Positions 46,201 through 56,746 of a stretch of 56,746 nucleotides of DNA are shown in pieces; position 1 is the stretch's first letter, and each line of letters opens with the position of its first letter. The position numbers were made by a program, and so were the translations under genes. The notes beneath the pieces were generated by a model that saw only the letters and a list, made by a program, of their open reading frames with translations, was not told the origin of the DNA and made no database searches. The DNA is from Bacillota bacterium (lineage in GTDB: Bacteria; Bacillota; UBA4882; UBA8346). The stretch lies in the NCBI GenBank assembly GCA_012728785.1, contig JAAYEK010000174.1, forward strand, positions 1 through 56,746. Direction: 5' to 3'.

Positions 46201-49044
46201 TTACCCTACAGAAACCTTCTCTTTCAATACCAGTGGTTTGAGAAACTTCCCCGTATAAGAGTTCGGGTTTTGGGCAACCTCTTCCGGTGTCCCGGTAGCT
46301 ATGACTTGTCCACCCCTTTCCCCTCCCTCGGGACCCAGATCGATCAGATAATCGGCGCTTTTAATCACATCCAAATTGTGTTCAATCACTAACACAGTAT
46401 CTCCGGCCTCCACCAATCTTTGTAACATTTCCAACAACTTATGGGTATCGGCGAAATGTAATCCGGTAGTTGGTTCGTCTAAGATATACAAGGTTTTTCC
46501 ATTGGAACGCCGTGACAGTTCGGTGGCTAATTTTACCCGTTGGGCTTCTCCGCCGGAAAGGGTGGTGGCCGATTGTCCAAGCTTAATATAATCCAGTCCG
46601 ACATCATGCAAAGTTTGCAGTTTGCGCCGGATTTTCGGAAAATTATAAAAGAACTCCAGCGCTTCTTCGACTGTCATATCTAATATCTCAGAGATGTCTT
46701 TCCCTTTATATTTGATCTCCAAAGTCTCTCGGTTATAACGTTTTCCCTTACAAACCTCGCAGGGAACATAGACATCCGGTAAAAAATGCATCTCGATCTT
46801 GATTATCCCGTCCCCGGAACAGGCTTCGCAACGTCCGCCTTTAACATTAAAAGAAAATCGTCCCATTTGATAACCCCGCAGCTTCGCTTCGGGAGTTTGG
46901 GCAAACAATTCCCGGATCGTATCGAAAACCCCGGTATAAGTCGCCGGGTTTGACCTGGGAGTTCGGCCAATCGGGGATTGATCAATGTCCACCACCTTAT
47001 CTAAATACTCAAAGCCTACAATCTTCTGATGCGCCCCTGCCTGTAAGGTAGAGGCCCTATTAAGCTTAGTGGCGGCTACCGGATACAAAATATCATTGAC
47101 CAAAGTGCTTTTGCCGGAACCGGAGACTCCGGTCACGCAAACGAATAAGCCCAACGGAATCTTTACATCGATCCGCTTCAGATTATGCTCGGCAGCGCCT
47201 TTGATCTCCAAAGACTTACCATTGGGCTTCCGCCTTTTTTGGGGTACTTTAATCTGCTTCTGCCCTGATAAATACTGACCGGTTACTGAATCCGGCTGGT
47301 TAAGAACATCGTCTAAAGTACCGGTGGCGACGACTTCTCCCCCATGAACCCCAGCACCCGGGCCGATGTCCAATATAAAATCGGCTTCCCGAATCATATC
47401 TTCGTCATGCTCAACTACAATCACTGTATTTCCCAAGTCTCTTAAACCTTTCAAAGCCTCAATCAAACGGTGGTTGTCACGCTGATGCAATCCGATACTG
47501 GGTTCGTCCAAAATATAAAGCACTCCCACTAAAAAGGAGCCAATCTGCGTTGCCAATCTAATCCGTTGGGCCTCACCCCCGGAAAGGCTCCCGGCGGTCC
47601 GATCCAAAGTTAGATAGTCCAGCCCCACATCAATCAAAAATCCCAGTCGGTCATTGATTTCTTTCATGATAATTTTGGCTACCGTTTCTTCCCGTTCGGT
47701 CAATTTCATACTATTTAAAGACTCTTTAAGATCTATAACCGACAGTGAAGTCGCCTGACTTATATTTTTACCATCAATTAAAACCGAGAGGCTCTCTTTT
47801 TTTAAACGCAATCCCTGACAGGTAGCGCAGGGCTTATTAGACATATAACGTTCAATCTCCCGGCGCATATATTCGGAGTTGGTATCCCGATATCGCCGTT
47901 CCAAGTTATGGGCCACTCCCTCAAAAGCGGCCGCATGCCTAAATTCCCGGTTTTTGCTTTGATAATGAATATCAATCTTTTCTCCCTTGGTTCCATATAA
48001 TAAAACATCCAATTGCTTGGCAGTAGCTTCCTTTAAAGGTTGGTCCGGATCCAGCTTATATTTTTTGGCTACCGAACGAAGATATTGCAGGGACCAGGAA
48101 TCTTCATCGGAGCTCCATCCTTTTATTCCACCTTGATTAAGAGAAAGTTCCTTATCAATCAGTAACTCCGGATCAATCTCCATCTTAAATCCTAATCCGG
48201 CGCAATCGGGACAAGCCCCGTAGGGGCTGTTAAACGAGAACATACGCGGTGTCAATTCTTCAAAACTAAAACCACAGTCCGGGCAGGCAAATTTCTCGCT
48301 AAAAATAAAATCCTCCCCGTTAATTACGCTAATGGTAACTAAGCCCTTAGCCATCTTCAGAGCTAATTCCACTGAATCCGCCAAACGCTGCCTAATATCG
48401 GGTTTATTAACCAAACGGTCGATAACAGCCTCGATGGTATGCTGCTTGTATTTCTCCAATTTAATAGGTTCGGGTTCGCCAAGATCATAAATCTCTCCGT
48501 CAACCCGGGCCCGGACATAGCCATCCCGCTTTAAGTCCTCGAAGAGCTTCTCATACTCCCCTTTTCTACGCCTAACTATCGGGGCGAGCACCATAAATTT
48601 AGCCCCTTCCGCCATTGACAACACCTGATCAACAATTTGCTCCACAGTCTGTTGCTTAATCGGTTGATGGCATTCCGGACAATAGGGCCGACCAATTCTG
48701 GCGAACATTAGACGTAAATAATCGTAGATTTCCGTTACAGTCCCCACCGTAGACCGGGGATTATTATTGGTAGTTTTCTGATCAATGGAAATCGCTGGAG
48801 ATAGGCCTTCGATATAATCCAAATCCGGCTTGTCCATCTGGCCTAAAAACTGCCGCGCATAAGCGGACAAAGATTCAACATAACGCCGCTGCCCTTCGGC
48901 ATAGATCGTGTCAAAAGCCAAAGACGATTTCCCCGAACCGGATAGTCCGGTAAAGACCACCAACCGGTCCCGGGGAATCTCGACATTGATATCTTTCAGG
49001 TTATGCTGACGCGCCCCTTTAATCTTAATAAAACCGCTTGACAT
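46201..49044 (-). CDS. uvrA: Excinuclease ABC subunit A
   Basis: [35 protein letters not shown] and full-length match. Confidence 0.98.
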   Translation of the reverse strand: MSSGFIKIKGARQHNLKDINVEIPRDRLVVFTGLSGSGKSSLAFDTIYAEGQRRYVESLSAYARQFLGQMDKPDLDYIEGLSPAISIDQKTTNNNPRSTVGTVTEIYDYLRLMFARIGRPYCPECHQPIKQQTVEQIVDQVLSMAEGAKFMVLAPIVRRRKGEYEKLFEDLKRDGYVRARVDGEIYDLGEPEPIKLEKYKQHTIEAVIDRLVNKPDIRQRLADSVELALKMAKGLVTISVINGEDFIFSEKFACPDCGFSFEELTPRMFSFNSPYGACPDCAGLGFKMEIDPELLIDKELSLNQGGIKGWSSDEDSWSLQYLRSVAKKYKLDPDQPLKEATAKQLDVLLYGTKGEKIDIHYQSKNREFRHAAAFEGVAHNLERRYRDTNSEYMRREIERYMSNKPCATCQGLRLKKESLSVLIDGKNISQATSLSVIDLKESLNSMKLTEREETVAKIIMKEINDRLGFLIDVGLDYLTLDRTAGSLSGGEAQRIRLATQIGSFLVGVLYILDEPSIGLHQRDNHRLIEALKGLRDLGNTVIVVEHDEDMIREADFILDIGPGAGVHGGEVVATGTLDDVLNQPDSVTGQYLSGQKQIKVPQKRRKPNGKSLEIKGAAEHNLKRIDVKIPLGLFVCVTGVSGSGKSTLVNDILYPVAATKLNRASTLQAGAHQKIVGFEYLDKVVDIDQSPIGRTPRSNPATYTGVFDTIRELFAQTPEAKLRGYQMGRFSFNVKGGRCEACSGDGIIKIEMHFLPDVYVPCEVCKGKRYNRETLEIKYKGKDISEILDMTVEEALEFFYNFPKIRRKLQTLHDVGLDYIKLGQSATTLSGGEAQRVKLATELSRRSNGKTLYILDEPTTGLHFADTHKLLEMLQRLVEAGDTVLVIEHNLDVIKSADYLIDLGPEGGERGGQVIATGTPEEVAQNPNSYTGKFLKPLVLKEKVSVG

Positions 49045-49074
49045 TGATAAACCTCCGTAAATATCTTAAGATAA

Positions 49075-49183
49075 GTTCCGGGTTTCGAGAAAAACCACCA
49101 AAGACCAGACGGTAAAATTTTCTTGGAACCACAGCCCGAAACGGGGAACAGTAAACCTGAAACCCGGAACTCGAAACGACACC
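49075..49183. repeat. Inverted heptamer repeat element between uvrA and uvrB
   Basis: GTTCCGGGTTTC ... CCCGAAA CGGGGAA CAGTAAA CCTGAAA CCCGGAA CTCGAAA; arms are mutual reverse complements. Confidence 0.75.
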
Positions 49184-49195
49184 CCCACAGCAGAT

Positions 49196-51172
49196 CTATA
49201 CAAGGACTTTTTCCCAATTACGTATCTCGTCCCTTATCTCAGCTGCTTTCTCAAATTCCAACTCCGAAGCAGCCTTTAACATCTCGGTTTCCAATAATTT
49301 TATTCTTTCCTTAATTTCAGCCACTGTTAACTTGGGATTTCTTCCTACTTCATATTCAACTTTCTCCTCCGCCGCTTGTTCCACTTGAATCAGATCCCGG
49401 ACAGCCTTCTTAACCGACTCGGGGGTAATCCCATGTTCCTCATTATATTGGAGCTGCTTCCGGCGGCGCCGGTTAGTCTCGTCAATCGCCCGCTTCATTG
49501 AATCCGTAATCCGGTCGGCATACATGACTACTCGTCCTTCCACATTTCGGGCAGCCCGGCCAATTGTCTGAATCAATGAAGTTTCCGATCTTAAAAAGCC
49601 TTCTTTATCCGCGTCTAAAATTGCCACTAGTGAAACCTCGGGTAGATCCAATCCCTCCCGAAGTAAGTTAATCCCAACCAACACGTCGAATTTTCCCATT
49701 CGTAAATCTCTCAGGATTACAACTCGTTGAAGAGTTTCAATCTCCGAGTGCAAGTACCTGACCTTAATCCCAACCCCTTCCAAATATTCGGTCAAGTCCT
49801 CCGCCATCTTCTTAGTCAAAGTAGTGACTAGAACTCGTTCTTGACGTTCAACCCTGACCCTGATCTCCTCCATCAAGTCGTCAATCTGCCCTTTAATCGG
49901 GCGGATAATAATCTCCGGATCAACCAACCCGGTAGGTCGGATGATCTGTTCGACCACTTTTCCGGACCTTTTAAGTTCATAAGCCGCCGGGGTCGCCGAA
50001 ACATAAACTACTTGATTGATCCTTTCTTCAAACTCACCAAACCGCAACGGCCGGTTATCCAAGGCCGACGGCAATCTAAACCCGTATTTAACTAATGTCT
50101 CCTTACGGGATCGGTCTCCGGCGTACATCCCGCCTACCTGGGGAATACTGACATGAGATTCATCGATGAACAACAGAAAATCCTTGGGGAAATAATCGAA
50201 AAGAGTTGCCGGAGGTTCTCCTGGTCCTCTTCCGGTCAAATAGCGCGAATAATTCTCAATTCCCTGGCAATATCCTACTTCCCCCATCATCTCCAGATCA
50301 AAACGGGTACGTTCTTCCAAACGCTGGGCTTCTAAAAGAAGACCTCCTTCCCTCAGCTCCTTTAATCTCTCTTCCAACTCAGCTTCAATTGAAACCACTG
50401 CCAGTTTCATCTTCTCGGCGGAGGTAATATAATGGGTTGCCGGATAAATAGAAAGCTCTTCTAAACTTTTAATAACCTCGCCGGTCATCGGATCGATTTC
50501 AATTATTTTATCAATTTCATCGCCAAAAAGCTCGATCCTAATAATACTCTCTCCATAAACCGGAATAATCTCAATTACATCACCCCGGACCCGAAAGGTA
50601 CCCCGGGTAAAACCGATATCGTTCCGGCTGTATTGGATTCCTACCAAGCGTCTAAGAATCTGGTCCCGTTCCCGAAACTCTCCCGATTTTAATGAAAGGG
50701 TTAATGCTTCATAGTCTTCGGGAGATCCGAGTCCATAGATACAGGAGACGCTAGCCACAATTATAACATCCTTCCGGGATAGCAGCGCCGAAGTGGCTGC
50801 ATGCCTTAGCCGGTCGATTTCATCATTAATGCTGGAATCTTTTTCAATATATAAATCGGATTGAGGGACATAAGCTTCCGGTTGATAGTAATCATAGTAA
50901 CTGACAAAATATTCAACTGCGTTTTCCGGAAAAAACTCCTTAAACTCGCTATATAATTGTGCTGCTAAGGTTTTATTATGAGCTAGGATCAAAGTGGGTT
51001 TTTGAATAGCCTCAATCACCTTGGCCATTGTGAAAGTTTTTCCGGAACCGGTCACCCCTAATAGCACTTGGTCCCTTAAACCGGCCTTTATTCCTGCCGT
51101 TATTTGAGCAATCGCCTCCGGCTGGTCTCCGGCCGGTTGATATTCGGATTGCAGTCTAAAAATTTTATTCAA
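49196..51172 (-). CDS. uvrB: Excinuclease ABC subunit B
   Basis: [15 protein letters not shown], full-length UvrB including C-terminal UVR motif. Confidence 0.98.
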   Translation of the reverse strand: MNKIFRLQSEYQPAGDQPEAIAQITAGIKAGLRDQVLLGVTGSGKTFTMAKVIEAIQKPTLILAHNKTLAAQLYSEFKEFFPENAVEYFVSYYDYYQPEAYVPQSDLYIEKDSSINDEIDRLRHAATSALLSRKDVIIVASVSCIYGLGSPEDYEALTLSLKSGEFRERDQILRRLVGIQYSRNDIGFTRGTFRVRGDVIEIIPVYGESIIRIELFGDEIDKIIEIDPMTGEVIKSLEELSIYPATHYITSAEKMKLAVVSIEAELEERLKELREGGLLLEAQRLEERTRFDLEMMGEVGYCQGIENYSRYLTGRGPGEPPATLFDYFPKDFLLFIDESHVSIPQVGGMYAGDRSRKETLVKYGFRLPSALDNRPLRFGEFEERINQVVYVSATPAAYELKRSGKVVEQIIRPTGLVDPEIIIRPIKGQIDDLMEEIRVRVERQERVLVTTLTKKMAEDLTEYLEGVGIKVRYLHSEIETLQRVVILRDLRMGKFDVLVGINLLREGLDLPEVSLVAILDADKEGFLRSETSLIQTIGRAARNVEGRVVMYADRITDSMKRAIDETNRRRRKQLQYNEEHGITPESVKKAVRDLIQVEQAAEEKVEYEVGRNPKLTVAEIKERIKLLETEMLKAASELEFEKAAEIRDEIRNWEKVLV

Positions 51173-51421
51173 AAATGACCTCCCTTAAAAAGTTACATCA
51201 TCTATTGTAACGAATTTTTTCGCTAAATCAATCGAACAAGTATTCGATAATACTCCTAAATTTCCTGCTTCCCTTTTTTCTTTTTGCTATTAATTCGAAA
51301 ATAGGTCTAAATCCCCAGAAAGAACCGGGTTAAGAATGTCGAAAAATAATTAAATACCTTTTATTATCCCATTATCCTAAATGATTATTATCAAAACTTT
51401 TACGTTGAAATTTTAACCCGG

Positions 51422-52006
51422 ATGAGCAATAATATAGTAATCCGATCACGAATCTTAAATCAGCTATTTATGGAAATAGAACAATTATTTAAAGAGGTTG
51501 CGTATCTCATGGATATCCTGAACAATTTTAATGCTTTGTTACAAAAAGCAGAACCAAATCTAAAGACGGGCATTGAACATATCCGTTATGACTTAGCCCG
51601 AAAAAGTTTGACCAAAAGCCCCTCCGGAACGGATATTTTCCTTGATGAAAGCGTTGATTTGTTATCTAATGAAATATATAGTGCCTTGAATGAAATTAAA
51701 GGTGATATTTATAAACCCAAAGAATGGGAACCAATTCGGCATGCAGTTAAACAATTCATCGAAACTCACTTCCAATTACTTTTCAATTTTTTGACCGTTA
51801 ATTGGGAGAAACCCGCCTCTCAAATTAACACCCAAATCAAACTACTCCAGTCATCAGTTCTTAGAGAAACCTACGCCTACATCGATTATCAAAAATTTAA
51901 GCTCTCCAAAGGAGAGCATCTATTCAAAGATCTTCTTAAACTATTCTTCTATGGCCTAGCTGCCGGTCTAGTCGGCTTTTTGTTGAGATTATTCCTTTCG
52001 CGATGA
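51422..52006 (+). CDS. Hypothetical protein, alpha-helical with C-terminal TM
   Basis: 194 aa ORF, C-terminal LFFYGLAAGLVGFLLRLFLS; no recognised family. Confidence 0.6.
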   Translation: MSNNIVIRSRILNQLFMEIEQLFKEVAYLMDILNNFNALLQKAEPNLKTGIEHIRYDLARKSLTKSPSGTDIFLDESVDLLSNEIYSALNEIKGDIYKPKEWEPIRHAVKQFIETHFQLLFNFLTVNWEKPASQINTQIKLLQSSVLRETYAYIDYQKFKLSKGEHLFKDLLKLFFYGLAAGLVGFLLRLFLSR

Positions 52007-52130
52007 CTCCTGCTGAGAAACACGAAAACTCGAATCAATCATCCTTCCCCTCTCCCAACCCACAGAAAAGCCGATGTTATGAGAGAGAGGGGGTAAGGGG
52101 TGAGGCGAATCAACCGCTTTGTTATCATCC

Positions 52131-53471
52131 CTATCTAACCAACTCCGAAACCGGGACAATCTCAATACCCGCTTTGTCAAACTCCGGAAGCATCTCAACG
52201 ATCGCTTCCGCTGTTCCATCCCGCACATGCCCAATACCGATTGCTGCCCCTTTTTTTAAAGTAACTTTTATTAATTGCCGCAAAGCGCTCTTTTTGGAAT
52301 CAATATCTGCCAAATTATCGATAAAAATATCCCGTTTATTGAATTTAAGCTGATGACGACGGGCCACTGTTTCACCAAAAGAACGTTCTGTCGTCATGCT
52401 ATCAATAAAGTACAGATTTTTATTTTTAACGTATTCAAAAACTACATCCATCAAGCGCTCATCGGCAGTCCCGGCTGAGCCCATATGATTATTGAGCCCC
52501 GCCGCTCCCGGAACTTGGTCCAAATTGACCTCTAATTGCGCGATAATTTTCTCCTCATTCCATTCCCCTTTAATCAATCCCGGGCCCGGATTGTTGCTCC
52601 GGTCCAGTGGTTCCATGGGTAGATGCAACATCACTTCAAATCCCCGTTCCTTGGCTGCCTGAATATATTCTTGCGCATAGGGAGTAAAGGGTAAAACCGA
52701 CCATGTTAAACGGGCCGGAACATTTAGCATCGCATCCGCCGCTTTCCGGACCGAACCAACATCATCAATGATCAAGGCAACCCTCGGCTTTGACGCCGGA
52801 ACCACTTTCGGAATCTCCACTTTACCTGGAGGCCTAATCTCCGGAGGTAACCGGGGAATAACTCCCGGCCACTTATGGTTAAGGGCCGCGCCGGAATTGA
52901 TTATCAAGGTTATTTCATGAATGGGAATTGTCTTGGCGCCTCCCGGCGCTTTTAACGTTAACCCATTAGCTAATTTTACCCACAGTTGCTTTTTTTGATA
53001 GCCCCATTGAATTTTCGCCGAGTCTAGTTCCAAAGAACGGTTAATATCTTCCCATTCGTTAATCAATTCAATCAAATCTTTTTCGGTCATATTATTTGGC
53101 AATGATATATTACTACTGGCGCTAATCCATTTTACTACGCCCTTGCCGAGCATACATTCTTCGAGTTTCGACTCGGAGCTTAAAAGATAGTGTTCCCCAT
53201 CCCAACCTTGCCGGTTTAACGCTTCCTTCCATAAAAGTTCAAAAGAATGTTCTAAATTGGATAAATCCTTAAAGTCCTTTTTCAACTCAATTTGATTCGG
53301 GTTAAACCTCCCGGAAACCACCTGCTTAACCGGAGACCAAAGGGAAATGAAACACAATAAACCGGCATAAGCCAGGTAAAAAATTAAGGCCGTTTTTTGA
53401 TTGTTTAATAACGGCCGCACATAAACCACATCCTCTCGATATCGCAAAAATCGTTGCCCATAAAAACTCAA
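52131..53471 (-). CDS. Divergent polysaccharide deacetylase family protein
   Basis: PRVALIIDDVG...EVMLHLPMEP...GLNNHMGSAGT. Confidence 0.9.
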   Translation of the reverse strand: MSFYGQRFLRYREDVVYVRPLLNNQKTALIFYLAYAGLLCFISLWSPVKQVVSGRFNPNQIELKKDFKDLSNLEHSFELLWKEALNRQGWDGEHYLLSSESKLEECMLGKGVVKWISASSNISLPNNMTEKDLIELINEWEDINRSLELDSAKIQWGYQKKQLWVKLANGLTLKAPGGAKTIPIHEITLIINSGAALNHKWPGVIPRLPPEIRPPGKVEIPKVVPASKPRVALIIDDVGSVRKAADAMLNVPARLTWSVLPFTPYAQEYIQAAKERGFEVMLHLPMEPLDRSNNPGPGLIKGEWNEEKIIAQLEVNLDQVPGAAGLNNHMGSAGTADERLMDVVFEYVKNKNLYFIDSMTTERSFGETVARRHQLKFNKRDIFIDNLADIDSKKSALRQLIKVTLKKGAAIGIGHVRDGTAEAIVEMLPEFDKAGIEIVPVSELVR

Positions 53472-53487
53472 GGCTAAACCTTAATAG

Positions 53488-54744
53488 TTATCCTGCCTTC
53501 TTTAATTTCGACCCAATGACCAAATTACGTAAAACCCTAACAGCTTCTTCTTCCTGAAGTTTTTGCATTTTTAAGAACGACTCCGGTTTTCCTTCCTTTA
53601 ATAACAAATCCATGGCGCCCGGAATTTCAACTACATAGTCAGGTTGAACACCCCGTTTATGAATATTCACCTTACCCGATGTTAAATAGCTGGCAATGGT
53701 AATAGTAGCTCCTGTTCCACCAGGCAATTTTTTTACCTCTTGAATCAAATCCTTACCGAAAGTATGGTTTCCGATTAACTGGGCCCGTTTTTGATCCTTC
53801 AAAGCTCCGGCAAGAATCTCCGAAGCACTTGCGCTCCAATTGTCGACCAAAACCACCATTGGTAGTTGTTTGTGTTGATTTCCATATGAAAAGATACTCT
53901 TGACCGGATATCCACGGCGTTTGATGTGCAAAACCGGGGTCTCCTTAGGAATGAACTGGCTGGCCAGTCTAATAGCGGCATCAAGCGAGCCTCCCGGATT
54001 TGCTCTCAAATCGAGCATTGTCCCTTTAATTTGGTTCGAGTTGTCGATCTGTTTCAAATTCTTATCTAAGTCATCGGCAGTAGTCTCGGCAAATTGAGAA
54101 ACCCGAATATAAGCGTATTCCCCAATGGTCGGATCCTTTTTAACCGTCATTTCGACGGTGGGAATAAAAACATTAGCGCGGGTGACTTGAAAATCAATTT
54201 CCCGGCGTTTTGCCCCTTCGCCCCGAACCACTCGTAATGAAACTTTTGTTCCAGCAGCGCCACGAATCCGGGCGACCGCAACCTCCGGGCTAAAATCCTT
54301 CACCGAAATCGCGTCAACTTTAACGATGCGGTCCCCTTGTTGCAACCCTACCTGTTCTCCAGGGGAATTTTTAACTACTGAAGAGATTAATAATTCCTCT
54401 TCTTTAGGGATCAGGTAGACTCCAATGCCTCCGAAACTACCCTGTGTTTCCTTGGTCAACTCCCCATACTCATTTTTATTAAGAAACCGGGTATAAGGAT
54501 CATTAAGACTTTTCATCATTCCCGCAATGTTTCCGGTTCGCCAATATTCCCTCATTAACTTCGTCAAGTCCACCGGCTGATAAAAGTTAAGCTTTAAAAC
54601 ACCCATCAAATAAAATGCCGGCGCTAGATCACGGTATTTCCCCTTACGGGCAAAATCCTGCCACCACCAGCCCAAAACACCGGCCAGAATAAAACAAATA
54701 ACAAGCGCCAATTGATATTTTTGGGGCTTTTTTTTAAAATACAA
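53488..54744 (-). CDS. S41-family C-terminal processing peptidase
   Basis: PDZ GIGVYLIPKEEELLISSVVKNSPGEQVGLQQGDRIVKVD; DNWSASASEILAGALKDQKRAQLIG. Confidence 0.95.
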   Translation of the reverse strand: MYFKKKPQKYQLALVICFILAGVLGWWWQDFARKGKYRDLAPAFYLMGVLKLNFYQPVDLTKLMREYWRTGNIAGMMKSLNDPYTRFLNKNEYGELTKETQGSFGGIGVYLIPKEEELLISSVVKNSPGEQVGLQQGDRIVKVDAISVKDFSPEVAVARIRGAAGTKVSLRVVRGEGAKRREIDFQVTRANVFIPTVEMTVKKDPTIGEYAYIRVSQFAETTADDLDKNLKQIDNSNQIKGTMLDLRANPGGSLDAAIRLASQFIPKETPVLHIKRRGYPVKSIFSYGNQHKQLPMVVLVDNWSASASEILAGALKDQKRAQLIGNHTFGKDLIQEVKKLPGGTGATITIASYLTSGKVNIHKRGVQPDYVVEIPGAMDLLLKEGKPESFLKMQKLQEEEAVRVLRNLVIGSKLKKAG

Positions 54745-54757
54745 TAAAACCGCTCCT

Positions 54758-55936
54758 TTAAATATAATTCAATGGATTAACCGGTACGCCGTCCTTCCGG
54801 ACTTCAAAATGCAAATGTGGCCCAGTACTTAAACCGGTACTGCCAACTTTGGCTATAGTTTGGCCTTTAGATACCGTTTCACCCTTTTTAGCCAGTAGTT
54901 GACTACAATGAGCGTATATCGTTGAAATTCCAGCTCCATGATCGAGAGTGATCATTAGACCATACCCGCCGTTACGGCCGGAAAAAATAACCACCCCATA
55001 GTCGGATGCGGCTATCGACGTACCTGAACCGGCTGCGATATCAATTCCGGAATGAAATTTTCGTTTCTTTAAGACCGGATGCATTCGGTTACCGAAATAT
55101 GAGGTGATGTCTCCCGAAACAGGCCAGACATACTTTCCGGAACCTAGAGCGGTTTTGCTTTTATTCTGAAGATCTCGGATTTGAGACTCCATCGATTTTG
55201 AAAGGGATTCTAGTTCATCAAGGGCTTTTTCCAAAAGTTGCCGGTCTTTTTGAATTTTAGACAACTCAGCTTGGCTATTTTGGATTGTAGATATGTATCT
55301 GGTTTGTTCATATTTGTTTTGATTATGCAGTCTAGCATAAAGACGTTTTTGCTTTTCCAAGTCCTCCTGCTGTTTGGAGATCTCCTCTTTTTTTTGGGTT
55401 ATTAGATTCTGTTGTTCCCGAAGGGTATTAATACAATGTACGTCTGTCATCACAAAGCGTTTAACCATGTCAAACCTGGTTATGAACTCTCCGAAATCCT
55501 CCGCTTCGAATAACACCTCTAAATAACTTTGATATCCATATTTATATATAGCTAAAATTCGTTCGCTCAGAACTGTTTGTTGTTTGGTAATTTCCGATTC
55601 TAATCTTTTAAGTTCTCCCTCAGTATTATTAATCTTATATTTAATAAATTCAATATTTTTTTCGGTATTGCCGATTCTGGAATTCAACCGCTGCAAGTTG
55701 CTGCTGATTTTATCCAATTCCTTCTGGCTTCGGTTTAATCTCCCCAAAACCGAATGTTCTTTAATTTTTGTTTGAGTTAATTGTTTCTTAGTTTGATCAA
55801 TTTTGTCCTCGATCTCTTCTTCGGTTATACCCCATCCGATAGAATTCACTGTAAAACAAGAAATTAACAGCAGCATAATCCCCAACTTGACTCGTGCCAT
55901 CTCAAACCTCCATGTGCAACTATCTTTTTTAATCAA
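54758..55936 (-). CDS. Coiled-coil murein hydrolase activator / M23 peptidase (EnvC-like)
   Basis: Coiled coil then MHPVLKKRKFHSGIDIAAGSGTSIAA...GPHLHFEVRKDG. Confidence 0.93.
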   Translation of the reverse strand: MIKKDSCTWRFEMARVKLGIMLLLISCFTVNSIGWGITEEEIEDKIDQTKKQLTQTKIKEHSVLGRLNRSQKELDKISSNLQRLNSRIGNTEKNIEFIKYKINNTEGELKRLESEITKQQTVLSERILAIYKYGYQSYLEVLFEAEDFGEFITRFDMVKRFVMTDVHCINTLREQQNLITQKKEEISKQQEDLEKQKRLYARLHNQNKYEQTRYISTIQNSQAELSKIQKDRQLLEKALDELESLSKSMESQIRDLQNKSKTALGSGKYVWPVSGDITSYFGNRMHPVLKKRKFHSGIDIAAGSGTSIAASDYGVVIFSGRNGGYGLMITLDHGAGISTIYAHCSQLLAKKGETVSKGQTIAKVGSTGLSTGPHLHFEVRKDGVPVNPLNYI

Positions 55937-56746
55937 ACTTTTAAGAATTTCTTTAACGACATCATACTTCCAATTATTCCGAAGAAAAACCCTAAACTGC
56001 CCACTAACACAAAAAGCTGTCGGTTAATAAGCTGTTCCGTCATTAAAGGTATGAACGGCGCCAACTGTTTTATGTACTGGATCAATAGACTATATCCTTT
56101 TGAAAGGACTAACAAGGAAATAGTCGCCCCGATTAATCCTAGGATAATCCCTTCAATCACAAATGGCCAGCGGATAAACCAATCAGTTGCGCCTACTAAT
56201 TTCATAATTTCAATTTCCTTACGTCTAGCAAAAACGGTAATCCTGATGGTATTAATAATAATATATAACACTACCACGCCGATAATTATTACCAAAGTCA
56301 TTCCCAAAACCCAAATAATTTGAATGATTATTAACATAGCTTCTACAAAAGTTTCTCCATATTCGACCTCGGCCACTCCGTCGAGGAGCCCCACTTTTTG
56401 GGCTAATGTTTTGACCTTAGCGTCATCCCGAAGCCTAATACTGATCATATTCGGTAACGGATTTTCGGTTGTTATAAACAAATCATTGACCTTTAAATTT
56501 TTTTCCAGCCATTTGGCCCCTTCTTCTTTGGGAATATATTTGATATCTTTGACCCCTTGGTATTCAATGATCTTCGATTGTAAAACATAAGGGTCCGCGT
56601 CTTCTTTTAAGTAGACCCGTAGTTCCAGAACACCCTTAGCCATATCCATTAAATAATTACTGTTGGCGATGACAATATAAAAACTACCTAATACAATTAA
56701 GGATAGAGTAATGGTTAAAACTGTCGCTATAGTCATCAAGCCGTTA
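55933..56746 (-). CDS. ftsX: Cell division protein FtsX (N-terminus beyond window edge)
   Basis: NGLMTIATVLTITLSLIVLG...ELRVYLKEDAD...EIEIMKLVGATDWFIRWPF; open frame runs to the window end. Confidence 0.93.
   Translation of the reverse strand, partial: NGLMTIATVLTITLSLIVLGSFYIVIANSNYLMDMAKGVLELRVYLKEDADPYVLQSKIIEYQGVKDIKYIPKEEGAKWLEKNLKVNDLFITTENPLPNMISIRLRDDAKVKTLAQKVGLLDGVAEVEYGETFVEAMLIIIQIIWVLGMTLVIIIGVVVLYIIINTIRITVFARRKEIEIMKLVGATDWFIRWPFVIEGIILGLIGATISLLVLSKGYSLLIQYIKQLAPFIPLMTEQLINRQLFVLVGSLGFFFGIIGSMMSLKKFLKV

Noticed and set aside
1-56746. CRISPR arrays, rRNA, tRNA, IS elements or prophage
   Set aside because: No regularly spaced direct repeats, no tRNA/rRNA-like segments, and no transposase, integrase or phage structural ORFs found by reading both strands.

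Overview
The window reads as the chromosome of an uncultured-type, spore-forming Bacillota. Evidence for this is splB, veg, spoIIM, TsaB/E/D, EndoA-type toxin and T-box regulation; the lineage is inference only. Almost all genes are on the minus strand. Recognisable blocks are DUF896, a GT28-like lipid glycosyltransferase, YfcE, two DUF4015 paralogues, GntR, a TolB-like propeller, murB, splB, veg, ykuK, rsmA, a REC-GGDEF protein, padR, an ABC solute-binding protein, an L,D-transpeptidase, phoU, rimI-tsaB-tsaE, a glutamine amidotransferase, an EndoA/antitoxin pair, thiN, rpsI-rplM, an AcuB-like protein, livKHMGF, a DUF58/MoxR/DUF4350/DUF4129/SpoIIM/RDD operon, T-box-NUDIX-thrS, a SWIM protein, tsaD, uvrA, uvrB, a polysaccharide deacetylase, an S41 protease, an M23 peptidase and partial ftsX. 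The best candidate for an undescribed system is about 4.6-10.25 kb. It holds a chaperone/usher-like secretion cluster: a 984-aa secreted protein with a predicted outer-membrane-barrel-like region and SdrD-B-like repeats, a PapD-like chaperone candidate, and three small secreted beta-strand subunits. One subunit gene is preceded by a clear c-di-GMP-I (GEMM) riboswitch and another by an attenuator-like structured leader. If correct, this is a c-di-GMP-controlled chaperone-usher-type surface fibre in a Bacillota that would need an outer membrane. Other notable items are degenerate 7-bp-period intergenic repeats, a decayed RelA/SpoT-type HD-domain gene upstream of the STAS-like ORF, a DnaA-box-like cluster and a probable CTG-initiated glycosyltransferase.
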